Assembly: GCF_042445055.1 (NCBI RefSeq)
Contig: NZ_CP170339.1
Span: 1,178,001-1,242,000 of the forward strand
DNA: 64,000 nucleotides
Direction of reading: 5' to 3'
From: Falsihalocynthiibacter sp042445055
GTDB lineage: Bacteria > Pseudomonadota > Alphaproteobacteria > Rhodobacterales > Rhodobacteraceae
Position numbers and translations under genes: made by a program. Below the pieces are notes generated by a model, which ran no database searches, was not told the DNA's origin, and was given only the letters and a program-made list of their open reading frames with translations. The number at the start of each line of letters is the position of its first letter. Position 1 is the first letter of the stretch. Of the stretch, positions 42,477-51,310 are shown one piece after another.

Positions 42477-43622
42477 ATGGGAGATTTTAGCAAACTTGGC
42501 GCTGCCGTAATTGGCACGGGTTTTATTGGCACGGTCCATACACAGGCCTTGCGAAGACTGGGCGTGCAAGTACACGGAGTTCTTGGCTCTAGCCCTGAAC
42601 GCGGAGCAGAGCAGGCAGCGGTCATGGGAGTCGCTCATGCGTATGCGTCCCTTGACGAATTGCTGGCGGATGAGCGGGTTGATGCGGTGCATGTCACGTC
42701 GCCTAACCATCTTCACTACGCGCAGGTAAAGGCGATCTTGGCTGCGAAAAAACACGTGATTTGCGAAAAGCCGCTTTCCATGACCTCCGAGCAATCCAAA
42801 GAGATGGTTGCCCTTGCCAAGGCGAGCGGCAAAGTCTGTGCGGTGTGCTACAACATTCGCTTTTACCCGCTGAACCAGCACGCGCATGGCATGGTTACTT
42901 CTGGCGAGTTGGGTGACGTTCGCTTTGTAACGGGGCACTACCATCAGGATTGGCTTGCGAAGCCTACCGATTGGAACTGGCGTCTTGAAACGGATGAGGG
43001 CGGCGCGCTTCGGTCAGTCGGGGATATCGGGACCCACTGGCTTGATTTGCTGAGCTTTATCACAGGGCAAAAGATCGTGTCGGTGTTTGCCGATCTGACA
43101 ACATTCATCCCCGAGCGCGAAAAGCCGAAAGGTCCGGTCGCAACGTTCTCGGCGGCCGCTGGTGAAACCGAGAAGCGCGAAATCAAAACTGATGACGCCG
43201 CGATGATCATGCTGCGGTTTGCGAATGGCGCGAAGGGCGTGATGTCCACCAGTCAAATCAACATTGGCCGCAAGAATTCCCTACAATGGGATGTCGCAGG
43301 TTCCAAAGCGTCCGCCGCGTGGGATTCCGAAACGCCTGATCATTTGTACATCGGGCATCGCGATGGCCCCAACCAGATTTTGCAACGGGATGCGTCGATG
43401 ATGAACGCAATCGGCGCAAGTGCGGCGAGCCTTCCTGGCGGGCACGTAGAGGGATTTGCCGATAGCTTCTTTGCGTTTTTCCGAAGTGTGTATGCCGATA
43501 TCGCGGCGGGACAGCCCTCTGATGACGCAACCTATGCCAGCTTTGAGGACGGCGATTACGAAATGCGCGTTTGCGATGCAGTGCTGAAAAGCGCTGCGGA
43601 CAAAACGTGGGTCGATGTTTAG
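42477..43622 (+). CDS. Gfo/Idh/MocA family oxidoreductase (MocA-like)
   Basis: This 381-residue dehydrogenase has an N-terminal Rossmann domain (VIGTGFIGTVHT, residues about 8-19) and the C-terminal alpha/beta domain with the EKP signature (HVICEKPLSMT) and the active-site His region (SVGDIGTHWLDLL). Members oxidise inositols, sugars or rhizopine using NAD(P). GGGGGAGAGGA precedes the ATG at 42477. The following gene encodes a TIM barrel like MocC, the usual partner. Confidence 0.9.
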   Translation: MGDFSKLGAAVIGTGFIGTVHTQALRRLGVQVHGVLGSSPERGAEQAAVMGVAHAYASLDELLADERVDAVHVTSPNHLHYAQVKAILAAKKHVICEKPLSMTSEQSKEMVALAKASGKVCAVCYNIRFYPLNQHAHGMVTSGELGDVRFVTGHYHQDWLAKPTDWNWRLETDEGGALRSVGDIGTHWLDLLSFITGQKIVSVFADLTTFIPEREKPKGPVATFSAAAGETEKREIKTDDAAMIMLRFANGAKGVMSTSQINIGRKNSLQWDVAGSKASAAWDSETPDHLYIGHRDGPNQILQRDASMMNAIGASAASLPGGHVEGFADSFFAFFRSVYADIAAGQPSDDATYASFEDGDYEMRVCDAVLKSAADKTWVDV

Positions 43623-43638
43623 TTAAAGGACGTATGAA

Positions 43639-44550
43639 ATGAAATTGGGCCTGCTTACTGCACCTTTTGAAGATACAAGCTTAATGGATGTCGCAGATTG
43701 GACCGCCGCAAATGGAATGTCGGCGCTCGAGATCGCGTGCTGGCCCGCGTCAGGTGGTGAAAAACGTCGTTATGCGGGGACATCCCACATCGACGTTGAT
43801 GGCATTTCAAAATCCCAAGCGGGCGAGATTAAATCGGCGCTGGCCGACAAGGGCATCGAGATTTCGGGCCTCGGATACTACCCCAACCCGCTTCACGAAG
43901 AACAAGAGCATCGCGACGAAGTGATCGGCCACCTCAAGAAGGTCATCACTGCGGCGGGCCTTATTGAGGTTCCAGTTGTCAACACCTTCGTTGGCGGAGA
44001 TCGCAAGCTAACCGTGGACGAAAACTGGGAAAGGGCAGAGCAAATTTTCCCTGAAATCATCGCCCATGCGCGCGACAACGGTGTGACTTTGGCGTTTGAA
44101 AACTGTCCTATGATATTCTCGAACGACGAGTGGCCCGGTGGCCATAATATTGCGTACTCGCCACGTATCTGGCGCCGCATTTTCGAAAGTTGGGAAGGGG
44201 TCGGGATGAACTTCGATCCTTCGCACCTGGTTCTTCAAATGATTGACCAGACAAGATTTATTCGCGAATTCGGCGAGAAATTTGTTCACGTCCACGCCAA
44301 AGACCTGATGATTGATCGTGACGGCCTATATGAGCGGGGCATACTCTCGGCAGGTATGGGCTGGCAGGTTCCTCGTCTTTGCGGACTCGGTGATGTGGAC
44401 TGGGGGGATTTCTTCTCGCAGCTATATCGCGTGGGGTACGACGGCCCCGTTATTATCGAACACGAAGACAGGGACTTTGAGGGAACCGACGAAAGAATTA
44501 AGCGCGGCTTTTGTCTCGCGCGTGATATTCTAGCTCCGTACATCAAGTAG
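43639..44550 (+). CDS. Xylose isomerase-like TIM barrel protein (IolE/MocC-like)
   Basis: This 303-residue sugar phosphate isomerase/epimerase-family protein has metal-ligand regions that can be seen as Glu in LAFENCPM, Asp/His in NFDPSHLVLQ, His in FVHVHAKD and Glu in PVIIEHED. This family includes IolE dehydratases, inosose isomerases and MocC. It probably isomerises or dehydrates the product of the neighbouring dehydrogenase. It follows the MocA-like gene by 16 bases and precedes the second transporter. Confidence 0.88.
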   Translation: MKLGLLTAPFEDTSLMDVADWTAANGMSALEIACWPASGGEKRRYAGTSHIDVDGISKSQAGEIKSALADKGIEISGLGYYPNPLHEEQEHRDEVIGHLKKVITAAGLIEVPVVNTFVGGDRKLTVDENWERAEQIFPEIIAHARDNGVTLAFENCPMIFSNDEWPGGHNIAYSPRIWRRIFESWEGVGMNFDPSHLVLQMIDQTRFIREFGEKFVHVHAKDLMIDRDGLYERGILSAGMGWQVPRLCGLGDVDWGDFFSQLYRVGYDGPVIIEHEDRDFEGTDERIKRGFCLARDILAPYIK

Positions 44551-44592
44551 GGCGGAATAAGAGGACGACAACAACCATAGGGAGGAGATAAA

Positions 44593-45621
44593 ATGAGGAA
44601 AATAGCTACAAGTACAGCAGCTCTGGCGCTGTTCGCGGGAAGCATTGGAAGTGCCGCAATGGCCGAAGGCTACAAGATCGGTATCTCGAATACCGTTCAG
44701 GGTAATGGCTGGCGCGAGGAAATGGTCTGCGCGATGAAGGCGCAGGCGCGTTCTTCGGGTAAGGTCGAAAGCCTGAACATCGCACACCGCAACACCGATG
44801 CAGCGGGTCAGCTCGAGGACATTCGCAACCTAATCCAAGCAGGAGTGGATGCGATCGTTTTGAACCCGTCCAACTCTGACGGTGTGAATTCGGCTATCGA
44901 AGAGGCGATTGCCGCCGATATCGTTGTGGTTGCGGTTGACCAAGCCGTAAGCGCAGAGGGCGCGTATATTCTCTCGAATAACCAAGAAGAATACGCATAT
45001 CTCGGTGCCAAGTGGCTCTTTGAAGAGTTGGGCGGCAAAGGCGACGTTGTTTATATGCGTGGCGCTGCCGGTGCTGGTGCGGATGACGACCGCGATAAGG
45101 GGTTCCAGCGCGCGTTGGCAGAACATCCCGATATCAACGTCGCTCACGAGGTCTTTACGGGCTGGCAGCAGGATCAGGGTAAACAGCAGATCCTTGACTA
45201 TCTTTCAACGGGTCTTCCTGTTGATGGCGTCTGGACCAGCGGTATCGACAACGTAATCGTAGATGCGTTTATCGAGTCCGATGTTGATCTTGTGCCAATT
45301 GTCGGTGCAGATAACGCGGGCTTTGTCGGGCAGTTGGCAACGGTTGACGGTTTCACCGGCGCGGCGGTTACCAACCCCGGTTCAATCGGCGGTGCGGGTG
45401 TGACGCTTGCGGTGCAAATCCTTGATGGTGAGATGCCGGAGAGCACAACGGTTCTGGTTGATCCTGCTCTTTGGGCCAATAACGACCCTGAAGGCATGAA
45501 GCTCATCGAAGCGGCGCAAAACCCGAACCTCGATCCCGAGTGGCCCGTGTCGGTCTCGATCCCTGGTTGGACAACTTATTCCACCGAAGAGATCATCGCC
45601 TGTAAAGGCCCAGGTGAATAA
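44593..45621 (+). CDS. Sugar/cyclitol ABC transporter substrate-binding protein (second system)
   Basis: This 342-residue periplasmic protein has a signal peptide ending near AAMAEG and the type-1 binding fold (GISNTVQGNGWREEMVCAMKAQA, IQAGVDAIVLNPSN, VVVAVDQAVS). Two cysteines, Cys51 region and the C-terminal IIACKG, may form a disulfide. It resembles ribose/inositol-binding proteins and MocB. AGGGAGGAGAT precedes the ATG. A ten-pair hairpin follows the gene. Confidence 0.9.
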   Translation: MRKIATSTAALALFAGSIGSAAMAEGYKIGISNTVQGNGWREEMVCAMKAQARSSGKVESLNIAHRNTDAAGQLEDIRNLIQAGVDAIVLNPSNSDGVNSAIEEAIAADIVVVAVDQAVSAEGAYILSNNQEEYAYLGAKWLFEELGGKGDVVYMRGAAGAGADDDRDKGFQRALAEHPDINVAHEVFTGWQQDQGKQQILDYLSTGLPVDGVWTSGIDNVIVDAFIESDVDLVPIVGADNAGFVGQLATVDGFTGAAVTNPGSIGGAGVTLAVQILDGEMPESTTVLVDPALWANNDPEGMKLIEAAQNPNLDPEWPVSVSIPGWTTYSTEEIIACKGPGE

Positions 45622-45628
45622 GACAGCT

Positions 45629-45654
45629 TTGGCCTCGGTTTGCGCCGGGGCCAA
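45629..45654 (+). other. Hairpin after the second binding protein gene
   Basis: Ten-pair stem with one G-T pair (left arm 45629-45638, right arm 45645-45654) and a 6-nt loop, no T run. It is equivalent in position to the hairpins after the other two binding-protein genes in this window. Confidence 0.72.
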
Positions 45655-45675
45655 TTCCAATCGGCAAGGGCAAAT

Positions 45676-47175
45676 ATGACACAAGATCAGGCAAACGCGC
45701 CGCTTCTGGATGCACGTGGCGTGTCAAAACGATATGGCGCGGTCGTCGCGTTAAAGGATGCGTCTCTAACTATTAAGCGTGGCGAGATCGTCGCATTGAT
45801 GGGGGCGAATGGCGCGGGGAAATCGACGTTCGTCAAAATCCTGACGGGTGCGATCAAGAACGACGAAGGCCATATCCGCATTCGCGGTGTTGATCACATC
45901 GTCGGCTCGCCCGCCGAGGCGCGGCGCTCTGGGCTTGTACCCGTATATCAAGAACCTTCGCTCATTCCCGATTTGTCCGTCGCGGATAACTTACGACTTG
46001 GTGATACGCCGGTTGAGCCGTTCCTGCATTGGGTAAGCGAGTTGGGCATCGAAGGTCTGCACCTCGAGGATATGATCGGCGATCTACCCCTTGCGACATT
46101 ACGAATACTGGATCTGGCGCGCGCATTGGCGAGTGAGCCAGATGTGCTGTTGCTGGATGAGATGACAGCGGCGCTCCCAACTGATTTGGTTGAGCGTGTT
46201 TTGAAAACCGTCCGTGCACAGGCTGACGCGGGGCAGTCGGTTATTTATATCTCTCACCGTTTTTCGGAAATTGCCGAAATCTGTGATCGCGCGACGGTCC
46301 TGCGCGATGGGGTGACCGTTGCCGACCTTCCGATTGAAGAAGGCGTTGAAGAACGCGTTGTTGAATTGATGCTAGGGGCCGCGCTCGATAGCAGTCCGAC
46401 GCACATCACGACCCGCGCGAAAACGACTGATGCGATACCGCGCGTGAGGGTTGAGAACCTGGCCGCAGGGACGAAGCTCGCTGATGTGTCGCTTGATTTA
46501 CACAAGGGCGAGGTGCTTGGCGTTGTCGCGCTTGAGGGGCAAGGACAGGACGAATTATTCGAGGTGCTCGCAGGTATGAAAAAGCCAAGCGGCGGTACGA
46601 TCGAGTTGAATGGGACGCCGCACACTTTCAACCACCCCGCTGATGCCATCGCTGCAGGACTAACCTTTGTGCCGGGCGATCGCGCAGATGGGCTTTTGAT
46701 GCAGCGATCGGTTCATGAAAATATCGCAGTCCCGTTGTTGGCCAGACCACGCAAGTGGGGCGCCATCCGGATGCGCGAAGAGGCGCGGCGCGTTAAACAA
46801 GCGATTGATCGCCTTCAGATCGACACGCGCGCGCAGGGTGAGGTCCGCCGCCTTTCTGGTGGGAACCAACAAAAGGTAACCATTGGTCGCTGGATTGCAT
46901 CGGGCGTTGATGTGTTGCTGTTGTTTGACCCAACGCGTGGGATTGATGTGCGCACCAAGCGACAGATTTATTTGCTGGTCCGTGAATTGGCCGAGCAGGG
47001 GGCATCGGTGCTTTTTTATACTTCAGAACTATCCGAGATTCCCGCGGCTTGCGACCGCGCGGTTGTGATTTTTAATGGAAGAGTTGTGGACGTGATTGAC
47101 GCAGCGGATGCAGATGAACAAACGCTCTTGCGGGCGGCATATGGGCTTACCGAAAAGCAGGAGGAGCCAGCATGA
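45676..47175 (+). CDS. Sugar ABC transporter ATP-binding protein, two-domain (RbsA/MglA-like)
   Basis: This 499-residue ATPase has two nucleotide-binding domains. The first has Walker A GANGAGKST and Walker B VLLLDEMTAALP, but its signature is degenerate (LPLATLRILDLARAL, no LSxGQ). The second lacks a proper Walker A (ALEGQGQDELF) but has LSGGNQQK and Walker B LLLFDPTRG. Only one complete composite ATP site would then form. The ATG at 45676 follows AAGGGC. It overlaps the first permease gene by ATGA. Confidence 0.92.
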   Translation: MTQDQANAPLLDARGVSKRYGAVVALKDASLTIKRGEIVALMGANGAGKSTFVKILTGAIKNDEGHIRIRGVDHIVGSPAEARRSGLVPVYQEPSLIPDLSVADNLRLGDTPVEPFLHWVSELGIEGLHLEDMIGDLPLATLRILDLARALASEPDVLLLDEMTAALPTDLVERVLKTVRAQADAGQSVIYISHRFSEIAEICDRATVLRDGVTVADLPIEEGVEERVVELMLGAALDSSPTHITTRAKTTDAIPRVRVENLAAGTKLADVSLDLHKGEVLGVVALEGQGQDELFEVLAGMKKPSGGTIELNGTPHTFNHPADAIAAGLTFVPGDRADGLLMQRSVHENIAVPLLARPRKWGAIRMREEARRVKQAIDRLQIDTRAQGEVRRLSGGNQQKVTIGRWIASGVDVLLLFDPTRGIDVRTKRQIYLLVRELAEQGASVLFYTSELSEIPAACDRAVVIFNGRVVDVIDAADADEQTLLRAAYGLTEKQEEPA

Positions 47176-48122
47176 GCCGTCTGATAAACAAAAACGGCTG
47201 GACGCTTGGTCTGCTTGGAATACTGGCGCTGCTGTTTGTATTTACCCGCATTATTCAGCCGGAATTTGGCGTCGGAGGTCTTGATTCACTCTCTCGCGCG
47301 ACACTGCCCTTTGCCTTTGCAACAGTTGCGATGGCCGTTGTGGTGATTGCGGGGGGCATTGATCTCTCGGTTGCATCCATGATGGCGGTTGCCGGAGTAA
47401 CAGCCGCGGTTTTGATGGACGGAGCGAGCGATGGAATGACCGTGTTCGCGGTCGTGGCTGTCCTTGTCATCGGCGTCTTGATGGGAGCAATAAACGGCGC
47501 ACTTATCGTGATGACGCGGGTGCCGGATATCGTGGTGACGCTGGCGATGCTCTATGTCTGGGAAGGTGTGGCGCTGCTTATCCTCAAAGCTCCCGGAGGA
47601 AGCGCAACGCCGTGGCTTCGGGAATTGATCATCGGGCCATTTATTTTTCCTTGGTTGCCGAAATCATTGGTTTTTCTGACGGTTTGCGTCGCGGTGATCT
47701 GGATTCCCCTCAAGCGATCAAAGCTCGGCCTCTCGATCTATGCCATCGGAAGCGACGAGTTGGCCGCCTATCGCTCTGGTGTGGCCGTTGGGCGAACACG
47801 GATTATTGCCTATGCGGTCTGTGGGCTTTTTGCGGCGCTGGGCGGATTGACCCTGACCATGAGTACGGGCAACGGCGAGCCGATCCCCGGTCCATACCTG
47901 ATGGCGAGTGTTGCGGCCGTTGTTCTAGGCGGCGTCGTCCTTGGCGGTGGGCGCGGCGCGCTTCTGGGGCCGATTATCGCGGTGTTTATCCTTCGCCTTG
48001 TGCGGATGGATCTGACGCTAATGTCGGTCGATCCGAATGTAACAACAATCGTCGAAGGTTCGATCATGGTGGTTGTGGTGATGATTGGCGGGGTACTTGC
48101 GATGAGGAGTAAACGAACATGA
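47172..48122 (+). CDS. Sugar ABC transporter permease 1 (RbsC family)
   Basis: This 316-residue membrane protein has about nine or ten helices; the VVIAGGIDLSVASMMAVAG and VVLGGVVLGGGRGALLGPI segments define the RbsC-type family. It pairs with permease 2, giving a heteromeric channel, as in some rhizobial erythritol or rhamnose transporters. ATGA overlaps join it to the ATPase gene before and the permease gene after. Confidence 0.92.
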   Translation: MSRLINKNGWTLGLLGILALLFVFTRIIQPEFGVGGLDSLSRATLPFAFATVAMAVVVIAGGIDLSVASMMAVAGVTAAVLMDGASDGMTVFAVVAVLVIGVLMGAINGALIVMTRVPDIVVTLAMLYVWEGVALLILKAPGGSATPWLRELIIGPFIFPWLPKSLVFLTVCVAVIWIPLKRSKLGLSIYAIGSDELAAYRSGVAVGRTRIIAYAVCGLFAALGGLTLTMSTGNGEPIPGPYLMASVAAVVLGGVVLGGGRGALLGPIIAVFILRLVRMDLTLMSVDPNVTTIVEGSIMVVVVMIGGVLAMRSKRT

Positions 48123-49093
48123 CGACGGCAACGCAAACTTCGCCCGCCAAACGCATTGCACGGTTTATGGGTGACTACCCGATTGTGCCGCTGGTGATCT
48201 TGCTCGCGCTCTTGATCGGTGTGCTTGAATTCATGCGCCCCGGCATTGTGAACGAACGTTGGCTGGGAAATACGATCAAGTTCGCCATTCCTCTGGCCAT
48301 GCTAGCGGCCTGTCAGACGTTAACGATGCTAACGGGCGGGATTGATCTCTCGGCAGCCGTTGCGGCCACGATCAGCGCATTTGTTATGGCTACCCAAGTA
48401 CCCATTGTCGGGGTGCCGGTGGCAATATGTATTGGCCTAATGCCTGCAATCGCGATCGGCCTTGTGAACGGGTTTGGCGTTGCGGTTTGTCGGGTGCATC
48501 CGCTTATCATGACCCTTGGAACCGGATTGATCGGGACAGGCTGCCTTCAGGTGTACCAGCGGTTCGTTATCGCGACGGGCTCTGTGGTTCCTGAAAGTCT
48601 TTCATGGCTGGGAACGGGGCGCACTTGGGGTCTTCCTAACTCGTTGCTTTTGTTCGTACCGTTTGCTGTTCTGATTATTTGGGCGCAGCGCCGTATGGGT
48701 TTTGGCCGATTGCTATACGCTGTTGGCTCGAACGAGACCGCATCAAGCATCTCTGGCGTGCGAACATGGCAGGTTTACTTGGCGCTCTATGCTCTGTCGG
48801 GGCTTATCGCGGGGATTACGGGATTGCTCTACGTGGGGCTTATCAAGGCGCCGTCGTTGTCGCTTGTAAATCCGCTTCTCCTACCATCGGTCGCTGCGGC
48901 TGTCATTGGCGGGACGTCGATATTTGGCGGGCGAGGCGGGTATTCCGGAACCATCGTTGGAGCACTCATCCTTACGGTACTGGGCACTCTTCTGACGCTA
49001 TTGCAGATGCCAGAAGGAGCGCGCCGCATCCTATTCGGTTTGATCATTTTGGCCGTGACAACAATTTATATTCGCCTGACCGATCAAAACTAG
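48119..49093 (+). CDS. Sugar ABC transporter permease 2 (RbsC family)
   Basis: This 324-residue membrane protein of the same family as permease 1 carries MLTGGIDLSAAVAATISAF and VIGGTSIFGGRGGYSGTIVGA. The N-terminal 20 residues are polar and the rest is largely hydrophobic. It overlaps permease 1 by ATGA and completes the second importer of the island. Confidence 0.92.
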   Translation: MTTATQTSPAKRIARFMGDYPIVPLVILLALLIGVLEFMRPGIVNERWLGNTIKFAIPLAMLAACQTLTMLTGGIDLSAAVAATISAFVMATQVPIVGVPVAICIGLMPAIAIGLVNGFGVAVCRVHPLIMTLGTGLIGTGCLQVYQRFVIATGSVVPESLSWLGTGRTWGLPNSLLLFVPFAVLIIWAQRRMGFGRLLYAVGSNETASSISGVRTWQVYLALYALSGLIAGITGLLYVGLIKAPSLSLVNPLLLPSVAAAVIGGTSIFGGRGGYSGTIVGALILTVLGTLLTLLQMPEGARRILFGLIILAVTTIYIRLTDQN

Positions 49094-49124
49094 GCGCATC
49101 GAAAGATATTAGAGGAGGCAGAAC

Positions 49125-50201
49125 ATGGCAAAGTGGAAGGTCGTCGGAATCAGTTTTGACCATATGCATATGGGGGATTTATTGCGCTGTGTTGACGAAC
49201 AGCCCGATGCAGAGATCGCTGGGATATATGATCCTGACCCTGCGAGAATGGCCGATGCAATCGCTATGTTCGACATTCCAGAAGATCGCGTATTTACCGA
49301 TCTGGATGCTTGTATGACGGCGACCAAGCCTGATCTGGCGATCCTATGCGCGGCGACGGCTGACCATGCGGATTACACCGAGCGGCTGGCCAAGCACGGC
49401 GTCAATATTTTGGTCGAGAAGCCATTTGCCGTATCGATTGATGATGCCCGCTGTATGCTCTCCGCGATGGAGGGCACGGGCAAAACAATGGCCATCAACT
49501 GGCCCCTCGCTTGGGTCGAGAGTCACGTCACAGCGAAACGACTAATTGACGAAGGCACCATCGGCGATTTGTTGGAGGTACATTTCTACGACGGCAATCG
49601 CGGCCCGCTTTATCACCTTGCGGACAAAGTTGAGGTGTCGCCCGAAGAAGTGGAGCGTCAAAAGCCGAACTCATGGTGGTACAAGAAAGCCTCTGGCGGT
49701 GGGAGCTTGTTGGACTATCTGGGCTACGGTGCGACGCTGGGAACGTGGTACAAGAACGGCGAAGCCCCCCTTGAAGTGACCTCTGTGACAGATGAAGCAG
49801 AAGGCATCGAGGTGGATCAGCACTCAATCACCGTCTGTCGCTACGCGCGCGGGCTATCAAAGATGGAGACGCGTTGGGGCACGTTCACCGACCCTTGGAT
49901 GACCCAACCCCAGCCAACTTGCGGATTTACCTTTGTCGGCACGGACGGCACAATTGCCAGCCCTGATTATGCAACGCATATCACCGTTCAAACGCGCGAG
50001 AACCCAACAGCCACGCCAGTCGCCGTTGACCCGCTTCCTTATGGGCGGCGCAATGCGATTGAGTATATTCTGAACTGTATCGAAACGGGCGAGCATATTA
50101 CTGGCCCCCTCGATCCCGAGGTGTCGCTCTTGGGGCAGCGAATTGTAGACACGGCCTTTAAGTCGGCACAAGAAAAACGCACCCTGAGCCTTCTGCCATG
50201 A
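49125..50201 (+). CDS. Gfo/Idh/MocA family oxidoreductase with unusual N-terminal Rossmann loop
   Basis: This 358-residue protein of the Gfo/Idh/MocA family has the EKP motif (NILVEKPFAVS) and a C-terminal domain with GGGSLLDYLGYG. The dinucleotide-binding glycine loop is atypical: VGISFDHMHMGDL, with His/Met residues where GxGxxG is expected, so cofactor binding may be modified. A strong GAGGAGG precedes the ATG. It is first of three consecutive genes of the same family. Confidence 0.87.
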   Translation: MAKWKVVGISFDHMHMGDLLRCVDEQPDAEIAGIYDPDPARMADAIAMFDIPEDRVFTDLDACMTATKPDLAILCAATADHADYTERLAKHGVNILVEKPFAVSIDDARCMLSAMEGTGKTMAINWPLAWVESHVTAKRLIDEGTIGDLLEVHFYDGNRGPLYHLADKVEVSPEEVERQKPNSWWYKKASGGGSLLDYLGYGATLGTWYKNGEAPLEVTSVTDEAEGIEVDQHSITVCRYARGLSKMETRWGTFTDPWMTQPQPTCGFTFVGTDGTIASPDYATHITVQTRENPTATPVAVDPLPYGRRNAIEYILNCIETGEHITGPLDPEVSLLGQRIVDTAFKSAQEKRTLSLLP

Positions 50202-51310
50202 GTGATGCACCAGACAGCGATACCTATGCGCTGAAATCCCAAGCGGTGAAGGAAGTTCCCGCTCCGGAGGTTCCGTATCAGCCGCCGATGCCCCAAGCCT
50301 ATCGACCTCGGATCGGTGTGATTGGTGCGGGTGGCATCGTGGCGGCACATCTGGATGAATATCGCGCGGCAGGTTGGGATGTGGTGGCGATCTGTAATCG
50401 CACCCTTTCCAAAGCAGAGGCCAAAGCGGCCGAGTTCTACCCCAATGCGAAAACCATGTCTGACCCCATGGAACTCTTGCAGGATCCGTCGATTGATGTG
50501 GTGGATATCACTCCGCACCCTGTGGACCGCACGCCGCTTATGTGGGAGGCGCTAAAGGCTGGGAAACACGTTCTTTCGCAGAAACCCTTTGTTCTCGATC
50601 TGGATGAGGGGGAGCGCCTAGCGGACTTTGCAGACGCCAATAACCTAAAACTCGCCGTGAACCAGAATGGCCGCTGGGCGCCACATCTTGCATGGATGCG
50701 AGAAGCCGTGCGCGCTGGGCATATCGGAGAGGTATTGAGTTGCCACGCAAGCCTGCATTGGGATCACGGATGGATCGCGGGCACGCCTTTTGAGAAGATC
50801 GAAGACCTGATCCTCTATGATTTCGGAATTCACTGGTTTGATTTCGTCGCGAGCGTCACTGGCGAACGCGCGGAAACGGTCTTTGCATCCGCCACAAAAG
50901 CGGTAGGACAATCCGCAAAGGTTCCGCTTTTGGCGCAGGTGCAAATCGCGCTAGAGGGTGGGCAGGCATCGTTGGTCTTTGACGGCGGAACGCCTTTCGG
51001 CCCGCGTGATACAACCTATATCGCAGGTACCAAGGGTAGCATTTGCAGCGACGGTCCCGACCTTGGCGTGCAAGCGCTTACCTTGACCACAGCTCAGGGG
51101 CGCGCCCACCCGAAGCTGAACGGTACGTGGTTCAACGATGGTTTTAGGGGAGCGATGGGCGCTTTGCTCGTGGCAATCGAAGAGAATCAAGAACCCGCAA
51201 ACGGTGCGCGGGAAAATCTGAAGAGCCTCGCAATGGCGTTCGCGGCGATTGAATCCCGCAGAACGGGGAAGTCCGTTGAAATCGGAAGCGTTCGGAGGAT
51301 TGAGATTTGA
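50198..51310 (+). CDS. Gfo/Idh/MocA family oxidoreductase
   Basis: This 370-residue member of the family has a 40-residue N-terminal extension before the Rossmann motif IGVIGAGGIVAAHL. The EKP triad is replaced by QKP (HVLSQKPFVLD); Lys is retained. The catalytic-side region LYDFGIHWFDFVAS is present. ATGA overlap joins it to the previous gene and TTGA overlap to the next. The substrate is unknown, probably a cyclitol or sugar acid. Confidence 0.88.
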   Translation: MSDAPDSDTYALKSQAVKEVPAPEVPYQPPMPQAYRPRIGVIGAGGIVAAHLDEYRAAGWDVVAICNRTLSKAEAKAAEFYPNAKTMSDPMELLQDPSIDVVDITPHPVDRTPLMWEALKAGKHVLSQKPFVLDLDEGERLADFADANNLKLAVNQNGRWAPHLAWMREAVRAGHIGEVLSCHASLHWDHGWIAGTPFEKIEDLILYDFGIHWFDFVASVTGERAETVFASATKAVGQSAKVPLLAQVQIALEGGQASLVFDGGTPFGPRDTTYIAGTKGSICSDGPDLGVQALTLTTAQGRAHPKLNGTWFNDGFRGAMGALLVAIEENQEPANGARENLKSLAMAFAAIESRRTGKSVEIGSVRRIEI

